A stretch of DNA of 64,000 nt from Pseudomonas azerbaijanoccidentalis (GCF_019145495.1 NZ_JAHSTU010000004.1:496001-560000), one strand, 5' to 3'; shown: positions 51,922 through 60,865, counted from the stretch's first letter. Made by a program: numbers and translations. The notes: generated by a model not told the origin, from the letters alone.

Positions 51922-52872
51922 TCAAACCGCAATCGAAGGCAACGCCAACCCGTTGAGCGATTGGGCACTGCTGGCCTGCTCGGCCATCAGCCAATCGACA
52001 AACTGCTGGATCAGCGCCCCACGTCGTTTGCGCTGGGGCAAAACCACGTAATAGCCCAGGCGTGACATCACCGTTTCGGCGATTGGCCGACACAACAAAT
52101 CCTGCGCCAGCAAGTTATCCACAAGGTGCCGCCAGCCGATGGCAACGCCCTGGCCGCCAATTGCGGCTTGAATCAATAGGGTGTAATTGTCGAAGCGCAA
52201 CTGGCCGGGGGCCGGGGCCGAGGTGATACCCAACTCACGAAACACACCGCTCCAGTCAAACCAGTTACTGCTGTTCTCGCCGCGCAGGTGCAACAGTGGA
52301 AGTTCCAACAACGCCTGAGCAGGCAAGGGCAGGGCACGCTCGTTCATGAGTTGCGGGCTGCACACCGGAAACACTTCCTCGCTGAACAGCCAATGGCTTT
52401 CACCCTGCTTGAAACGGCCATCGCCGAACAACACCGCCACATCAATGTCCGTGCGCAGCATGTTATGGCTGCGCTCGCTGGTGACCAGGCTGACGTCCAC
52501 CTGCGGATTGGCCGCATGAAAGCGGTGCAGGCGCGGCATCAACCAATAGGCCGCGAAAGCGAAATCGGTCGCCACTTGAAGCACTTCATGTTGCTGTTGT
52601 GCACTAATTGCGCTCAATCCCGCGTCGATATTCTGCAAACCGAGCTGAACCTGCTCGAAAAGTATCATCCCGGCTTCCGTCAGCTCGATGCCACGGTAGA
52701 TGCGATCAAACAAACGGGTCGTCAACTGCTCTTCCAGCCGTTTGATTTGTTGGCTGATGGCGGGCTGGGTGGTGCCCAGTTCGTTGGCAGCAGCAGTGAA
52801 GCTGCGCTGGCGGGCTGCCGCTTCGAAAGCCCGGAGCAAATCCAGAGACAGGTCACCGAGGGCGTCATACAT
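51922..52872 (-). CDS. LysR-type regulator next to choline sulfatase
   Basis: A 316-residue LysR-family regulator. The helix-turn-helix is in FTAAANELGTTQPAISQQIKRLEEQL (about 25-50) and the ligand-binding domain covers about 90-300. It is divergent from betC and is the likely regulator of the bet island, responding perhaps to choline or choline-O-sulfate. An inverted repeat overlaps its own start codon, which suggests autoregulation. Regulators in this position have been linked to choline-sulfate genes in Pseudomonas; proof is absent here. Confidence 0.85.
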   Translation of the reverse strand: MYDALGDLSLDLLRAFEAAARQRSFTAAANELGTTQPAISQQIKRLEEQLTTRLFDRIYRGIELTEAGMILFEQVQLGLQNIDAGLSAISAQQQHEVLQVATDFAFAAYWLMPRLHRFHAANPQVDVSLVTSERSHNMLRTDIDVAVLFGDGRFKQGESHWLFSEEVFPVCSPQLMNERALPLPAQALLELPLLHLRGENSSNWFDWSGVFRELGITSAPAPGQLRFDNYTLLIQAAIGGQGVAIGWRHLVDNLLAQDLLCRPIAETVMSRLGYYVVLPQRKRRGALIQQFVDWLMAEQASSAQSLNGLALPSIAV

Positions 52873-52885
52873 AAGCTGTGCTTAT
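52871..52885. promoter_or_regulatory. Perfect inverted repeat at the LysR start
   Basis: ATAAGC-TGT-GCTTAT, a 6 bp perfect dyad with a 3 nt centre. It overlaps the first two bases of the LysR start codon and lies in the LysR-betC divergent region, as expected for an autoregulatory operator. Confidence 0.5.
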
Positions 52886-52986
52886 CCTAGTCATTGCCGC
52901 GCATGGGCTTTACCGCGAGAGGCATGGATTACATCCTCAATCCCAGCACTCTCGCATAAACATCCACTATGGAATGCCGCGATCAC

Positions 52987-54501
52987 ATGAAGCGCAAGAA
53001 CATTCTTTTCATCATGGCCGATCAAATGGCCGCGCCAATGTTGCCGTTCTACGGCCCATCGCCCATCAAACTACCGAATTTGAGTCGCCTCGCCGCTGAG
53101 GGTGTGGTGTTCGACGCCGCTTACTGCAACAGTCCGCTGTGTGCGCCGTCGCGTTTTACCCTGGTCAGTGGTCAGTTGCCGAGCAAGATTGGCGCCTACG
53201 ACAACGCCGCCGATTTCCCCGCCGACGTACCGACCTACGCCCACTACTTGCGTCGCCTCGGCTACCGCACCGCGCTGTCGGGCAAGATGCATTTTTGCGG
53301 CCCGGACCAGTTGCATGGCTATGAAGAGCGCCTGACCAGCGATATTTACCCGGCCGACTATGGTTGGGCGGTGAACTGGGATGAACCCGATGTGCGCCCG
53401 ACCTGGTACCACAACATGTCGTCGGTGCTGCAAGCAGGCCCGTGCGTGCGCACCAATCAGCTGGATTTTGACGAAGAGGTGGTGTTCAAGGCCCAGCAAT
53501 ACTTGTTCGATCACATTCGCGAGGACGGCGATCAGCCGTTTTGCCTCACCGTTTCGATGACGCACCCGCACGACCCTTACACCATTCCCAAGGCATTTTG
53601 GGACCTGTACGACGATGCCGACATTCCATTGCCTGCAACGCCTGATCAACACGAACTCGATCCGCATTCCCAGCGCCTGCTCAAGGTTTATGACCTGTGG
53701 GATAAACCGCTGCCTGTGGATAAGATCCGCGATGCACGCCGCGCCTATTTCGGAGCTTGCAGCTATATCGACAGCAACGTCGGCAAACTCCTGCAAACGC
53801 TCGAAGATACAGGGCTGATCGATGACACCATCATCGTCTTCTCTGGCGACCATGGCGATATGCTCGGCGACCGCGGTCTCTGGTACAAAATGCATTGGTT
53901 TGAAATGGCTGCGCGCGTGCCCCTGTTGATAAGTGCTCCCGGGCAATTCGGCGCTGGTCGGGTGAGCTCCTCTGTATCTACCGCAGACCTGCTGCCGACG
54001 TTCGTCGAACTGGCCGGCGGCTCGCTGGAACCGGGCCTGCCGCTCGATGGCCGTTCGCTGGTGCCGCATCTGCAAGGGCAGGGCGGTCACGACGAAGTGT
54101 TTGGCGAATACATGGCCGAAGGCACCATCAGCCCGTTGATGATGATTCGCCGCGGTGCCTACAAATTCATCTACAGCGAAGACGACCCTTGCCTACTCTT
54201 CGACGTACACAACGATCCGCGCGAGCAGGAAGAACTCAGCCAGTCACCGCAACATCGCCAGCTGTTCGACGATTTTCTCGCCGAAGCGCGAGCCAAATGG
54301 GATATTCCGGCGATCCACCATCAGGTGCTCGCCAGCCAGCGGCGCCGACGTTTCGTCGCCGAGGCGCTGACCCTCGGCAAGCTGAAGAGCTGGGATCACC
54401 AGCCGCTGGTGGACGCCAGTCAGCAGTACATGCGCAACCACATCGACCTCGATGACCTGGAGCGTAAAGCACGTTATCCACAACCCTGCCAAAACCAATA
54501 A
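52987..54501 (+). CDS. betC: Choline sulfatase BetC
   Basis: A 504-residue sulfatase that hydrolyses choline-O-sulfate to choline and sulfate. The modified Cys is C52 in LCAPSRFTLV (the CxPSR motif, converted to formylglycine). Metal ligands lie in MADQMAAP (N-terminus) and FSGDHGDMLGDRG. No signal peptide is visible, so it acts in the cytoplasm, in line with known BetC. The start at 52987 (MKRKNILFIMADQ) was chosen because homology begins there; an ATG at 52969 adds six residues. Confidence 0.93.
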   Translation: MKRKNILFIMADQMAAPMLPFYGPSPIKLPNLSRLAAEGVVFDAAYCNSPLCAPSRFTLVSGQLPSKIGAYDNAADFPADVPTYAHYLRRLGYRTALSGKMHFCGPDQLHGYEERLTSDIYPADYGWAVNWDEPDVRPTWYHNMSSVLQAGPCVRTNQLDFDEEVVFKAQQYLFDHIREDGDQPFCLTVSMTHPHDPYTIPKAFWDLYDDADIPLPATPDQHELDPHSQRLLKVYDLWDKPLPVDKIRDARRAYFGACSYIDSNVGKLLQTLEDTGLIDDTIIVFSGDHGDMLGDRGLWYKMHWFEMAARVPLLISAPGQFGAGRVSSSVSTADLLPTFVELAGGSLEPGLPLDGRSLVPHLQGQGGHDEVFGEYMAEGTISPLMMIRRGAYKFIYSEDDPCLLFDVHNDPREQEELSQSPQHRQLFDDFLAEARAKWDIPAIHHQVLASQRRRRFVAEALTLGKLKSWDHQPLVDASQQYMRNHIDLDDLERKARYPQPCQNQ

Positions 54502-54517
54502 TGTTAAGGGGAAGTCC

Positions 54518-55435
54518 ATGCAAAGGTTATCCACAGTACTGACGGTCGGGCTCCTAGCTCTGGGCAGCGCATCGGCGTTCGCCGATCAATGCGAGACGGT
54601 GAAAATGGCCGACCCGGGTTGGAGCGACATTGCCGCGACCAACGCCATCACCGGGTTTCTGCTGGAGGGCATGGGCTACAAGGCCAAGGTCGACACCCTC
54701 GCGGTGCCGATTACCTTTGGCGGGCTCAAGGATGGCCAGGTTGACGTCTTCCTGGGTAACTGGATGCCGGCGCAGCAGGGCTTCTACGATAAATTCGTCG
54801 CCACCGGCGATGTTACGCAGCTGGCGAAAAACCTCGACGGCACTGAATTCACCCTCGCCGTCCCGGATTACGTGTGGGACGCGGGTGTGCATAACTTTGC
54901 CGACCTGAATAAATTCGCCGACAAGTTCGACAAGAAGATCTACGGCATCGGCTCCGGCGCGCCAGCGAACATCTCGTTGCAGGAAATCATCAAGAAAAAC
55001 GATTTCGACATGGGCCAGTGGAAACTGGTCGAGTCCAGCGAACAGGCGATGTTGGCCGAAGTGTCCCGCGCCGTGAAAAAACAGAAGTTCGTGACCTTCC
55101 TCGGCTGGACGCCGCACCCGATGAACGTGCAGCTGAAAATGCATTACCTGAAGGGCGGCGAGAAATATTTCGGTGACACCGGCAGCGTCCACACCCTGAC
55201 CCGCAAAGGTTATGCACAGGCCTGCCCGAACGTTGGCAAACTGCTGACCAACCTGAGTTTCACCCAGGAAATGGAAAACAGCATCATGGCCGAGGTGGTG
55301 AACAAGAAAGTCAGCAATGCTGACGCGGCCAAAGCGTGGATCAAGGCCAACCCGGCGGTGCTGGATAAATGGCTCGACGGCGTGAAGACCGTGGATGGCA
55401 AAGATGCCTTGCCGGCAGTCAAAGCCAAGCTCTGA
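54518..55435 (+). CDS. betX: Choline/betaine ABC transporter substrate-binding protein (BetX-like)
   Basis: A 305-residue periplasmic protein of the OpuAC/ChoX family. After the signal peptide (ending SASAFA) it shows ADPGWSDIAATNAITGFLLEGMGY, LGNWMPAQQGFYDKF and FLGWTPHPMNVQL, segments that hold the aromatic residues which cage a trimethylammonium group. It is encoded 16 bp after betC and has no linked ATPase or permease here, so it must use a transporter encoded elsewhere. The ATG at 54518 follows an AAGGGGAAG site. Confidence 0.9.
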   Translation: MQRLSTVLTVGLLALGSASAFADQCETVKMADPGWSDIAATNAITGFLLEGMGYKAKVDTLAVPITFGGLKDGQVDVFLGNWMPAQQGFYDKFVATGDVTQLAKNLDGTEFTLAVPDYVWDAGVHNFADLNKFADKFDKKIYGIGSGAPANISLQEIIKKNDFDMGQWKLVESSEQAMLAEVSRAVKKQKFVTFLGWTPHPMNVQLKMHYLKGGEKYFGDTGSVHTLTRKGYAQACPNVGKLLTNLSFTQEMENSIMAEVVNKKVSNADAAKAWIKANPAVLDKWLDGVKTVDGKDALPAVKAKL

Positions 55436-55441
55436 ACCTTG

Positions 55442-55495
55442 TGTAGCAGCTGCCGAAGGCTGCGCAGCCGAACGCAGCCTTCGGCAGCTGCTACA
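55442..55495. repeat. Compact REP hairpin
   Basis: TGTAGCAGCTGCCGAAGGCT and the inverted AGCCTTCGGCAGCTGCTACA form a near-perfect stem over 54 bp with a short loop. It lies between betX and sulP. Confidence 0.85.
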
Positions 55496-55546
55496 GATTG
55501 CTTCACGTCCTGATACTCTTTCGTAAAACCCCAACCGAGAGGACCC

Positions 55547-57115
55547 ATGGCCTTCCCCAGCCGCCATTCACTCTTCCCGTTCCTCACCTGGTTGCCTCGG
55601 CAAACCCGTGCCAGTGTCGGTCGAGACCTGATCGTCGGCCTCAGCGGTGCGATTCTCGCGTTGCCGCAATCCATTGCCTACGCACTGATCGCAGGTCTCC
55701 CACCGGAATACGGCCTCTACGCAGCAATCATCCCGGTGCTGATCGCTTGCTTATGGGGTTCGTCGTGGCATTTGATCTGCGGTCCGACAGCGGCCATCTC
55801 CATTGTCTTGTACGCCAGCGTCAGTCCTCTGGCCGTGCCGGCGACGCAGGACTACGTCACCGTGATCCTGTTGCTGACCTTCCTGGCGGGGATTTTCCAA
55901 TGGCTGCTGGGGCTGCTGCGTTTTGGCGCGCTGGTGAATTTCGTCTCCCACTCGGTAGTGCTCGGCTTCACCCTCGGCGCAGCCGTGGTGATTGCCGTCG
56001 GCCAGTTGCCCAATCTGCTGGGGCTGGACTTGCCGAGCCAGGCTACCGCCCTCGACAGTTTCATCATGCTGCTGCGTCATCTCGGCGAAATGGATAAACC
56101 TTCGCTGGTGCTGGGCCTCGCGACGGTGGTGGTGGGTGTAGTCCTCAAACTATGGCTGCCCCGTTGGCCCACGTTGCTGATCACGCTGGTACTGGGCGCA
56201 TTGCTGGTCTGGTTGTGGCCGTCGATGTTCGGCCACGTGCAACTGGTCAGCGCTTTCAAAGGTCAGCTACCGCCCTTCAGTCCGTTGCCCCTCGACCTCG
56301 ACTTGATCCTGCGTCTGCTGCCCAGCGCCGTGGCCGTCGGCATGCTCGGGCTGGTCACGAGCCTGTCGATTGCCCGCTCGATATCAGCACGTTCGCAGCA
56401 AATGCTCGACGCTAACCAAGAAGTTCGCGCCCAAGGCCTTTCGAACATCGTCGGCGCGTTCTTTTCCGGATCACTGTCGGCCGGCTCGTTCACCCGTTCA
56501 GGGCTGAGCTACGAAGCGGGCGCTTGCTCGCCGTTGGCGGGGATTTTTTCGGCGTTGTGGGTGGCATTATTTGCGATTTTTGGCGCGAGTCTGATTGCGC
56601 ACATTCCGATTCCGGCGATGGCCGGCAGCATTCTGTTGATCGCCTGGGGCCTGGTTGATCATCGCGGCATCCGCGCGTTGCTGCGAGTCAGCCGCGCCGA
56701 GTTCGTGGTCATGGCCCTGACCTGCGTCGCCACGTTGTTGCTTGAGTTGCAGACAGCCATCTATGCCGGGGTGCTGGCGTCGCTGTTTTTCTACCTCAAG
56801 CGCACCTCGCAACCGCGGGTACAACATGTGCGCGACGGCGATGAAGATATTCTGCGGGTCGGCGGCTCGATCTTCTTCGGCGCCAGCCATTACCTGCAAG
56901 TGCGCCTGCAACGCATGCACGGCGCCCGCGTGGTGATCGAAGCGCAGCAGATCAATTTCATCGACTATTCAGGGGTGGAAATGCTGCATCAGGAAGCCCG
57001 GCGGCTATTGCGCCAGGACCGCAGCCTGACGCTGCGCCAGGCGCGGCCGCAGGTGGTGGAAGAGTTGAGGAAACTCGAAGGGGCACAGAAGTGCCCGATT
57101 CGGTTTGAAGACTGA
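55547..57115 (+). CDS. SulP family sulfate transporter with STAS domain
   Basis: A 522-residue anion transporter. The membrane domain (about 1-420) has the family motifs LIVGLSGAILALPQSIAYALIAGLPPEYGLY-region (residues 28-58) and SFTRSGLSYEAGACSPLAG (about 310-328). The C-terminal STAS domain (about 440-522) includes INFIDYSGVEMLHQEA. Located after betC and betX, it probably handles the sulfate released from choline-O-sulfate, or sulfate uptake in general. Confidence 0.9.
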   Translation: MAFPSRHSLFPFLTWLPRQTRASVGRDLIVGLSGAILALPQSIAYALIAGLPPEYGLYAAIIPVLIACLWGSSWHLICGPTAAISIVLYASVSPLAVPATQDYVTVILLLTFLAGIFQWLLGLLRFGALVNFVSHSVVLGFTLGAAVVIAVGQLPNLLGLDLPSQATALDSFIMLLRHLGEMDKPSLVLGLATVVVGVVLKLWLPRWPTLLITLVLGALLVWLWPSMFGHVQLVSAFKGQLPPFSPLPLDLDLILRLLPSAVAVGMLGLVTSLSIARSISARSQQMLDANQEVRAQGLSNIVGAFFSGSLSAGSFTRSGLSYEAGACSPLAGIFSALWVALFAIFGASLIAHIPIPAMAGSILLIAWGLVDHRGIRALLRVSRAEFVVMALTCVATLLLELQTAIYAGVLASLFFYLKRTSQPRVQHVRDGDEDILRVGGSIFFGASHYLQVRLQRMHGARVVIEAQQINFIDYSGVEMLHQEARRLLRQDRSLTLRQARPQVVEELRKLEGAQKCPIRFED

Positions 57116-57116
57116 A

Positions 57117-57192
57117 AATATCGCAGCCTTCGGCAGCGCCTGCATAAGATTTGCACTCATTCTGTAGGAGCTGCCGAAGGCTGCGATCTTTT
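57117..57192. repeat. REPIN between sulP and aroE
   Basis: Inverted arms with CAGCCTTCGGCAGCGCCTGC on the left and GTAGGAGCTGCCGAAGGCTG on the right, between convergent genes. Confidence 0.85.
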
Positions 57193-57196
57193 GATC

Positions 57197-58018
57197 TTAA
57201 AGACCCAGTTGTCGGCGCAGTTCGGCCAGCACCGGCGCTGTATCCGGACGCACACCGCGCCACAGGAAGAAAGCTTCGGCCGCTTGCTCGGCAAGCATCC
57301 CCAAGCCATCCATCGACACCGCCGCGCCGTGTTCACTGGCCCAACGGCAGAACGACGTCGGCTCCTTGCCGTACATCATGTCGTAGCAAACGGTTTTGCC
57401 CGGTTCGATGAGGCTGGCGGCAATCGGTGGCACCTCGCCGGTCAGACTGGCGGACGTCGCGTTGATGATCAGGTCCACCGACTCCTGCAACCAGTCGTAA
57501 CCGCTGGCCGACACCGGCCCCAGATCGCAGAACAGTTCGGCCAGCAGTTCGGCCTTGTCCACGGTGCGATTGGCGATGATCACCGATGCCGGTTGCTCGG
57601 CGAGCAGCGGTTCCAGCGCGCCGCGCACGGCACCACCGGCACCGAGCAGCAGGATGCGTTTGCCCTTCAGACTGAACCCGGCGTTGACCGTGAGATCCCG
57701 CACCAGGCCGGCGCCATCGGTGTTGTCGCCCAACAACGTGCCGTCGGCCAGTTTGCTCAAGGTATTGACCGCACCCGCCCGTTGCGCCCGCGCCGTCAGG
57801 TTGTGCGCCAACCGATAGGCCTCTTCCTTGAACGGCACGGTGACGTTGGCGCCGCGTCCTTCAAGGAAAAACGTCCGGGCACAGGTGGAAAAGTCGTCGA
57901 GTGGTGCCAGCAGCGTGGTGTAGTCCAGCTTTTGCGCGGTCTGCTCGGCGAACAGGCGATGGATCAGCGGTGATTTGCTGTGGCCAATCGGGTTACCGAA
58001 TACGACATAACGGTCCAT
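57197..58018 (-). CDS. aroE: Shikimate dehydrogenase
   Basis: A 273-residue NADP-dependent enzyme that reduces 3-dehydroshikimate to shikimate. Substrate motif GHSKSPLIH, catalytic K64 (NVTVPFKEEA) and D101 (GDNTDGAGL) are in place, and the NADP loop is GAGGAVRGAL followed by ANRTVDKA. It lies 65 bp downstream of hemF on the same strand, with a single REP in between. The order hemF-aroE is conserved in Pseudomonas. Confidence 0.96.
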   Translation of the reverse strand: MDRYVVFGNPIGHSKSPLIHRLFAEQTAQKLDYTTLLAPLDDFSTCARTFFLEGRGANVTVPFKEEAYRLAHNLTARAQRAGAVNTLSKLADGTLLGDNTDGAGLVRDLTVNAGFSLKGKRILLLGAGGAVRGALEPLLAEQPASVIIANRTVDKAELLAELFCDLGPVSASGYDWLQESVDLIINATSASLTGEVPPIAASLIEPGKTVCYDMMYGKEPTSFCRWASEHGAAVSMDGLGMLAEQAAEAFFLWRGVRPDTAPVLAELRRQLGL

Positions 58019-58030
58019 CTACACCTCACC

Positions 58031-58059
58031 TGTAGGAGCTGCCGGAGGCTGCGATCTTG
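58031..58059. repeat. Single REP element
   Basis: TGTAGGAGCTGCCGGAGGCT followed by GCGATCTTG, one unpaired copy of the REP sequence, in the hemF-aroE gap. Confidence 0.7.
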
Positions 58060-58083
58060 GCGACATTCCCGGCAAAACAGTTC

Positions 58084-58998
58084 TCAACCCTTGGCCAACC
58101 AGTCGCGGTCTTGCAGGAAGTATTCGGTCAGACGCGCTTCCTCGCTGCCCGGCTCGGCTTTCCAGTCGTAGCCCCAGCGCACTTGTGGCGGCAGCGACAT
58201 CAGGATCGACTCGGTGCGCCCGCCCGATTGCAGGCCAAACAGTGTGCCGCGGTCGTAGACCAGGTTGAACTCGACGTAACGGCCACGACGGTATTCCTGG
58301 AACTCCCGCTGCAGGGCACTAAATGCGTCGTTCTTGCGTCGTTGCACAATCGGCAGGTAGGCGTCGATGTACGCATCGCCGATTGCACGCATGAAAGCGA
58401 AGCTGGTGTCGAAGTCCCACTCGTTCAGGTCATCGAAAAACAGACCGCCGATACCGCGCGGCTCATGGCGATGCTTGATGTGGAAGTAGCTGTCGCACCA
58501 GGCCTTGTAACGCGAGTAGACGTCGGCACCGAACGGCGCGCAAGCCTGTTCGGCGACGCGGTGCCAGTGCACGCAGTCTTCTTCGTTGCCGTAGTAGGGC
58601 GTCAGGTCGAAGCCGCCGCCGAACCACCAGACCGGCTCTTCACCTTCTTTTTCTGCGATGAAGAACCGTACGTTGGCGTGTGAGGTCGGCACATGCGGGT
58701 TGTGCGGGTGGATCACCAGCGACACGCCGAGCGCTTCAAAACCGCGACCCGCCAGTTCCGGCCGATGGGCGCTGGCGGACGGTGGCAAGCCACTGCCAAA
58801 GACGTGGGAAAAGTTGACGCCGCCCTTTTCGATGACCGTGCCGTTTTCGATCACCCGCGTACGTCCGCCGCCACCGGCAGGCCGGGTCCAGGCGTCTTCG
58901 ACGAATTGCGTGCCGCCGTCCTCGGCTTCCAGAACAGCACAAATACGGTCTTGCAGGTCGAGCAGATAGGCTTTTACGGCCTCGGTGCGGGTAGTCAT
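58084..58998 (-). CDS. hemF: Oxygen-dependent coproporphyrinogen III oxidase
   Basis: A 304-residue haem-synthesis enzyme that turns coproporphyrinogen III into protoporphyrinogen IX with oxygen. Family segments are GGGGRTRVIENG, GVNFSHVFG, FGGGFDLTPYY, the RHEPRGIGGLFFDD stretch and YVEFNLVYDRGT. The ATG at 58996-58998 fits family length. The oxygen-independent isozyme is not in this window. Confidence 0.96.
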   Translation of the reverse strand: MTTRTEAVKAYLLDLQDRICAVLEAEDGGTQFVEDAWTRPAGGGGRTRVIENGTVIEKGGVNFSHVFGSGLPPSASAHRPELAGRGFEALGVSLVIHPHNPHVPTSHANVRFFIAEKEGEEPVWWFGGGFDLTPYYGNEEDCVHWHRVAEQACAPFGADVYSRYKAWCDSYFHIKHRHEPRGIGGLFFDDLNEWDFDTSFAFMRAIGDAYIDAYLPIVQRRKNDAFSALQREFQEYRRGRYVEFNLVYDRGTLFGLQSGGRTESILMSLPPQVRWGYDWKAEPGSEEARLTEYFLQDRDWLAKG

Positions 58999-59161
58999 GG
59001 CATCACCTTGGATCGGGCAAAGCTACGCGGCGCTCCATTGGAGCGGGGCCTGCGCAAATGGGCGCGTAGCATACCACCGCCGATGTACTCGCCGCAGTTG
59101 ACGAAGATCAAGCTTAGGAGTCCGATAGGAGGCTTGGTAAATCGACCTCAGGAGAGAGCAG

Positions 59162-60139
59162 ATGGCAAAGCGTATCCAGTTCCGTGCCCATGGCGGCCCC
59201 GACGTGCTTGAGTATGTGGATTACCAACCCGCCGAGCCCGGCCCAAAAGAAGTCCGCGTGACCAACAAGGCCATCGGCCTGAACTTCATCGATACCTATT
59301 ACCGCAGCGGCCTCTACCCACCACCGTCCTTGCCATCGGGGGTGGGGTCTGAAGGGGCGGGCGTGGTCGAGGCAGTCGGCAGCGAGGTCACCCGGTTCAA
59401 GGCTGGCGACCGCGTCGCCTACGGCAGCGGCCCATTGGGCGCTTACAGCGATGTTCACGTTTTGCCCGAGGCCAATCTGGTGCACCTGCCGGACGCCATC
59501 AGCTTCGAGCAGGCGGCCGGCGTGATGCTCAAAGGCCTGACCGTGCAATATCTGCTGCGCCAGACCTATGAGCTCAAGGGTGGCGAAACCATTTTGTTCC
59601 ACGCGGCTGCCGGCGGTGTCGGCTCACTGGCATGCCAGTGGGCCAAGGCCCTGGGCGTCAAGCTGATCGGCACCGTCAGCTCGGCAGAGAAAGCCGCGCT
59701 GGCCAAAGCCAACGGCGCTTGGGCGACCATCGACTACAGCCACGAAAACGTTGCACAGCGCGTACTGGAATTGACCGACGGCAAAAAAGTCCCGGTGGTA
59801 TATGACGGCGTGGGCAAGGACACCTGGCTGACGTCCCTCGACAGCGCCGCGCCGCGTGGGCTGGTGGTGAGCTTCGGCAATGCGTCCGGTGCAGTGGACG
59901 GGGTGAACCTGGGGATTCTGGCGGGGAAGGGTTCGTTGTACGTCACCCGGCCGACGCTGGGGACCTACGCCAACAACGCGGAAAACCTGCAGCGCATGGC
60001 TGATGAGTTGTTCGAGATGATCATCAGCGGCAAGTTGAAGGTGGATATCAGCCAGACCTATTCACTGGCAGATGCGGCAAAGGCGCAGACCGAGTTGTCG
60101 GCGCGGCGTACGACCGGTTCGGTTGTTTTGTTGCCTTGA
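59162..60139 (+). CDS. qor: NADPH:quinone oxidoreductase
   Basis: A 325-residue zinc-free member of the medium-chain dehydrogenase family. N-terminal MAKRIQFRAHGGPDVLEYV, the IGLNFIDTYYRSG stretch and the NADPH-binding AAAGGVGSLACQWAKALG (about 146-163) identify it as Qor. It is divergent from hemF; AGGAGAG lies just before the ATG. It occupies its conserved Pseudomonas position between tsaC and hemF. Confidence 0.94.
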   Translation: MAKRIQFRAHGGPDVLEYVDYQPAEPGPKEVRVTNKAIGLNFIDTYYRSGLYPPPSLPSGVGSEGAGVVEAVGSEVTRFKAGDRVAYGSGPLGAYSDVHVLPEANLVHLPDAISFEQAAGVMLKGLTVQYLLRQTYELKGGETILFHAAAGGVGSLACQWAKALGVKLIGTVSSAEKAALAKANGAWATIDYSHENVAQRVLELTDGKKVPVVYDGVGKDTWLTSLDSAAPRGLVVSFGNASGAVDGVNLGILAGKGSLYVTRPTLGTYANNAENLQRMADELFEMIISGKLKVDISQTYSLADAAKAQTELSARRTTGSVVLLP

Positions 60140-60212
60140 GGACGTCATCGCTGACAAGCCAGCTCCTACAATAGAGGCTGTTGTTCACAAAAATTGTGTT
60201 CACAGCCAATCC

Positions 60213-60240
60213 TTGTGGGAGCGGGCTTGCCCGCGATTGG
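60213..60240. repeat. REP element (GTGGGAGCGGGCTTGCCCGC type)
   Basis: TTGTGGGAGCGGGCTTGCCC GCGATTGG, the common Pseudomonas REP with the GGGCTTGCCC core. A partial inverted GCCAGCTCCTACA copy occurs about 40 bp upstream. Confidence 0.7.
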
Positions 60241-60253
60241 GGCACCACTTTGT

Positions 60254-60811
60254 TCAGTCTGGGCGCACAACGTGCCCGGTCGCCAGATCGCGAATCACGC
60301 TAGGGTTCTTGCGCCCGCCCAATATCCCACCGAGCACCAGATCAACCTGCCCGCGGAAATACTGCTCGACGCGAATCCGCGTGCGCGCCGCCGGCCGTCC
60401 CTGCGGGTTGGCGGACGTCGACACCAGCGGCCCGACCAAGGCGCACAAGTCCCGCACCTGCGGATGATCGCTGACGCGCAGCGCCACCGTTTCGTGCACG
60501 CCGGTAATCCATTCCGGCAACATGTTCTGATGCGGCACCAGCCAGGTGTTCGGTCCCGGCCAGGTGCTGGCCATACGGTCCATCCACAGCTCAGGGAAGT
60601 CTTCGAAGAGGAAGTCGAACTGGCGGATGTTGTCGGCCACCAGGATCAGGCCTTTATCCACAGACCGGCCCTTGATCAACAACAACCGCTCAACCGCCTC
60701 TTCGTCCCACGGGTCGCACCCCAAACCCCAGACTGCTTCGGTTGGGTAGGCAATCACCGCCCCTGCGCGAACTGCTCGTGCGGCCTGCTGCACACGCCAA
60801 CTGTTGACCAT
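60254..60811 (-). CDS. tsaC: Threonylcarbamoyl-AMP synthase TsaC
   Basis: A 185-residue enzyme that makes threonylcarbamoyl-AMP from threonine, bicarbonate and ATP for t6A in tRNA. The family signature includes AYPTEAVWGLGCDP (about 20-33), LLLIKGRSVDKGLILV and the later STSANPQGRPA. It lacks the C-terminal Sua5 domain, as expected for TsaC. It follows dprA by 54 bp on the minus strand. Confidence 0.94.
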   Translation of the reverse strand: MVNSWRVQQAARAVRAGAVIAYPTEAVWGLGCDPWDEEAVERLLLIKGRSVDKGLILVADNIRQFDFLFEDFPELWMDRMASTWPGPNTWLVPHQNMLPEWITGVHETVALRVSDHPQVRDLCALVGPLVSTSANPQGRPAARTRIRVEQYFRGQVDLVLGGILGGRKNPSVIRDLATGHVVRPD

Positions 60812-60865
60812 GAAAAACTCTCCAGAATAAGGCTCTGTGCAGTTTACCGATCTTGTTTATAAAAC

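Noticed and set aside
14904..57192. Recurring GATCGCAGCC palindromes as a possible CRISPR array
   Set aside because: The copies are scattered singly or as inverted pairs across more than 40 kb with no regular spacers or cas genes; they are REP elements.
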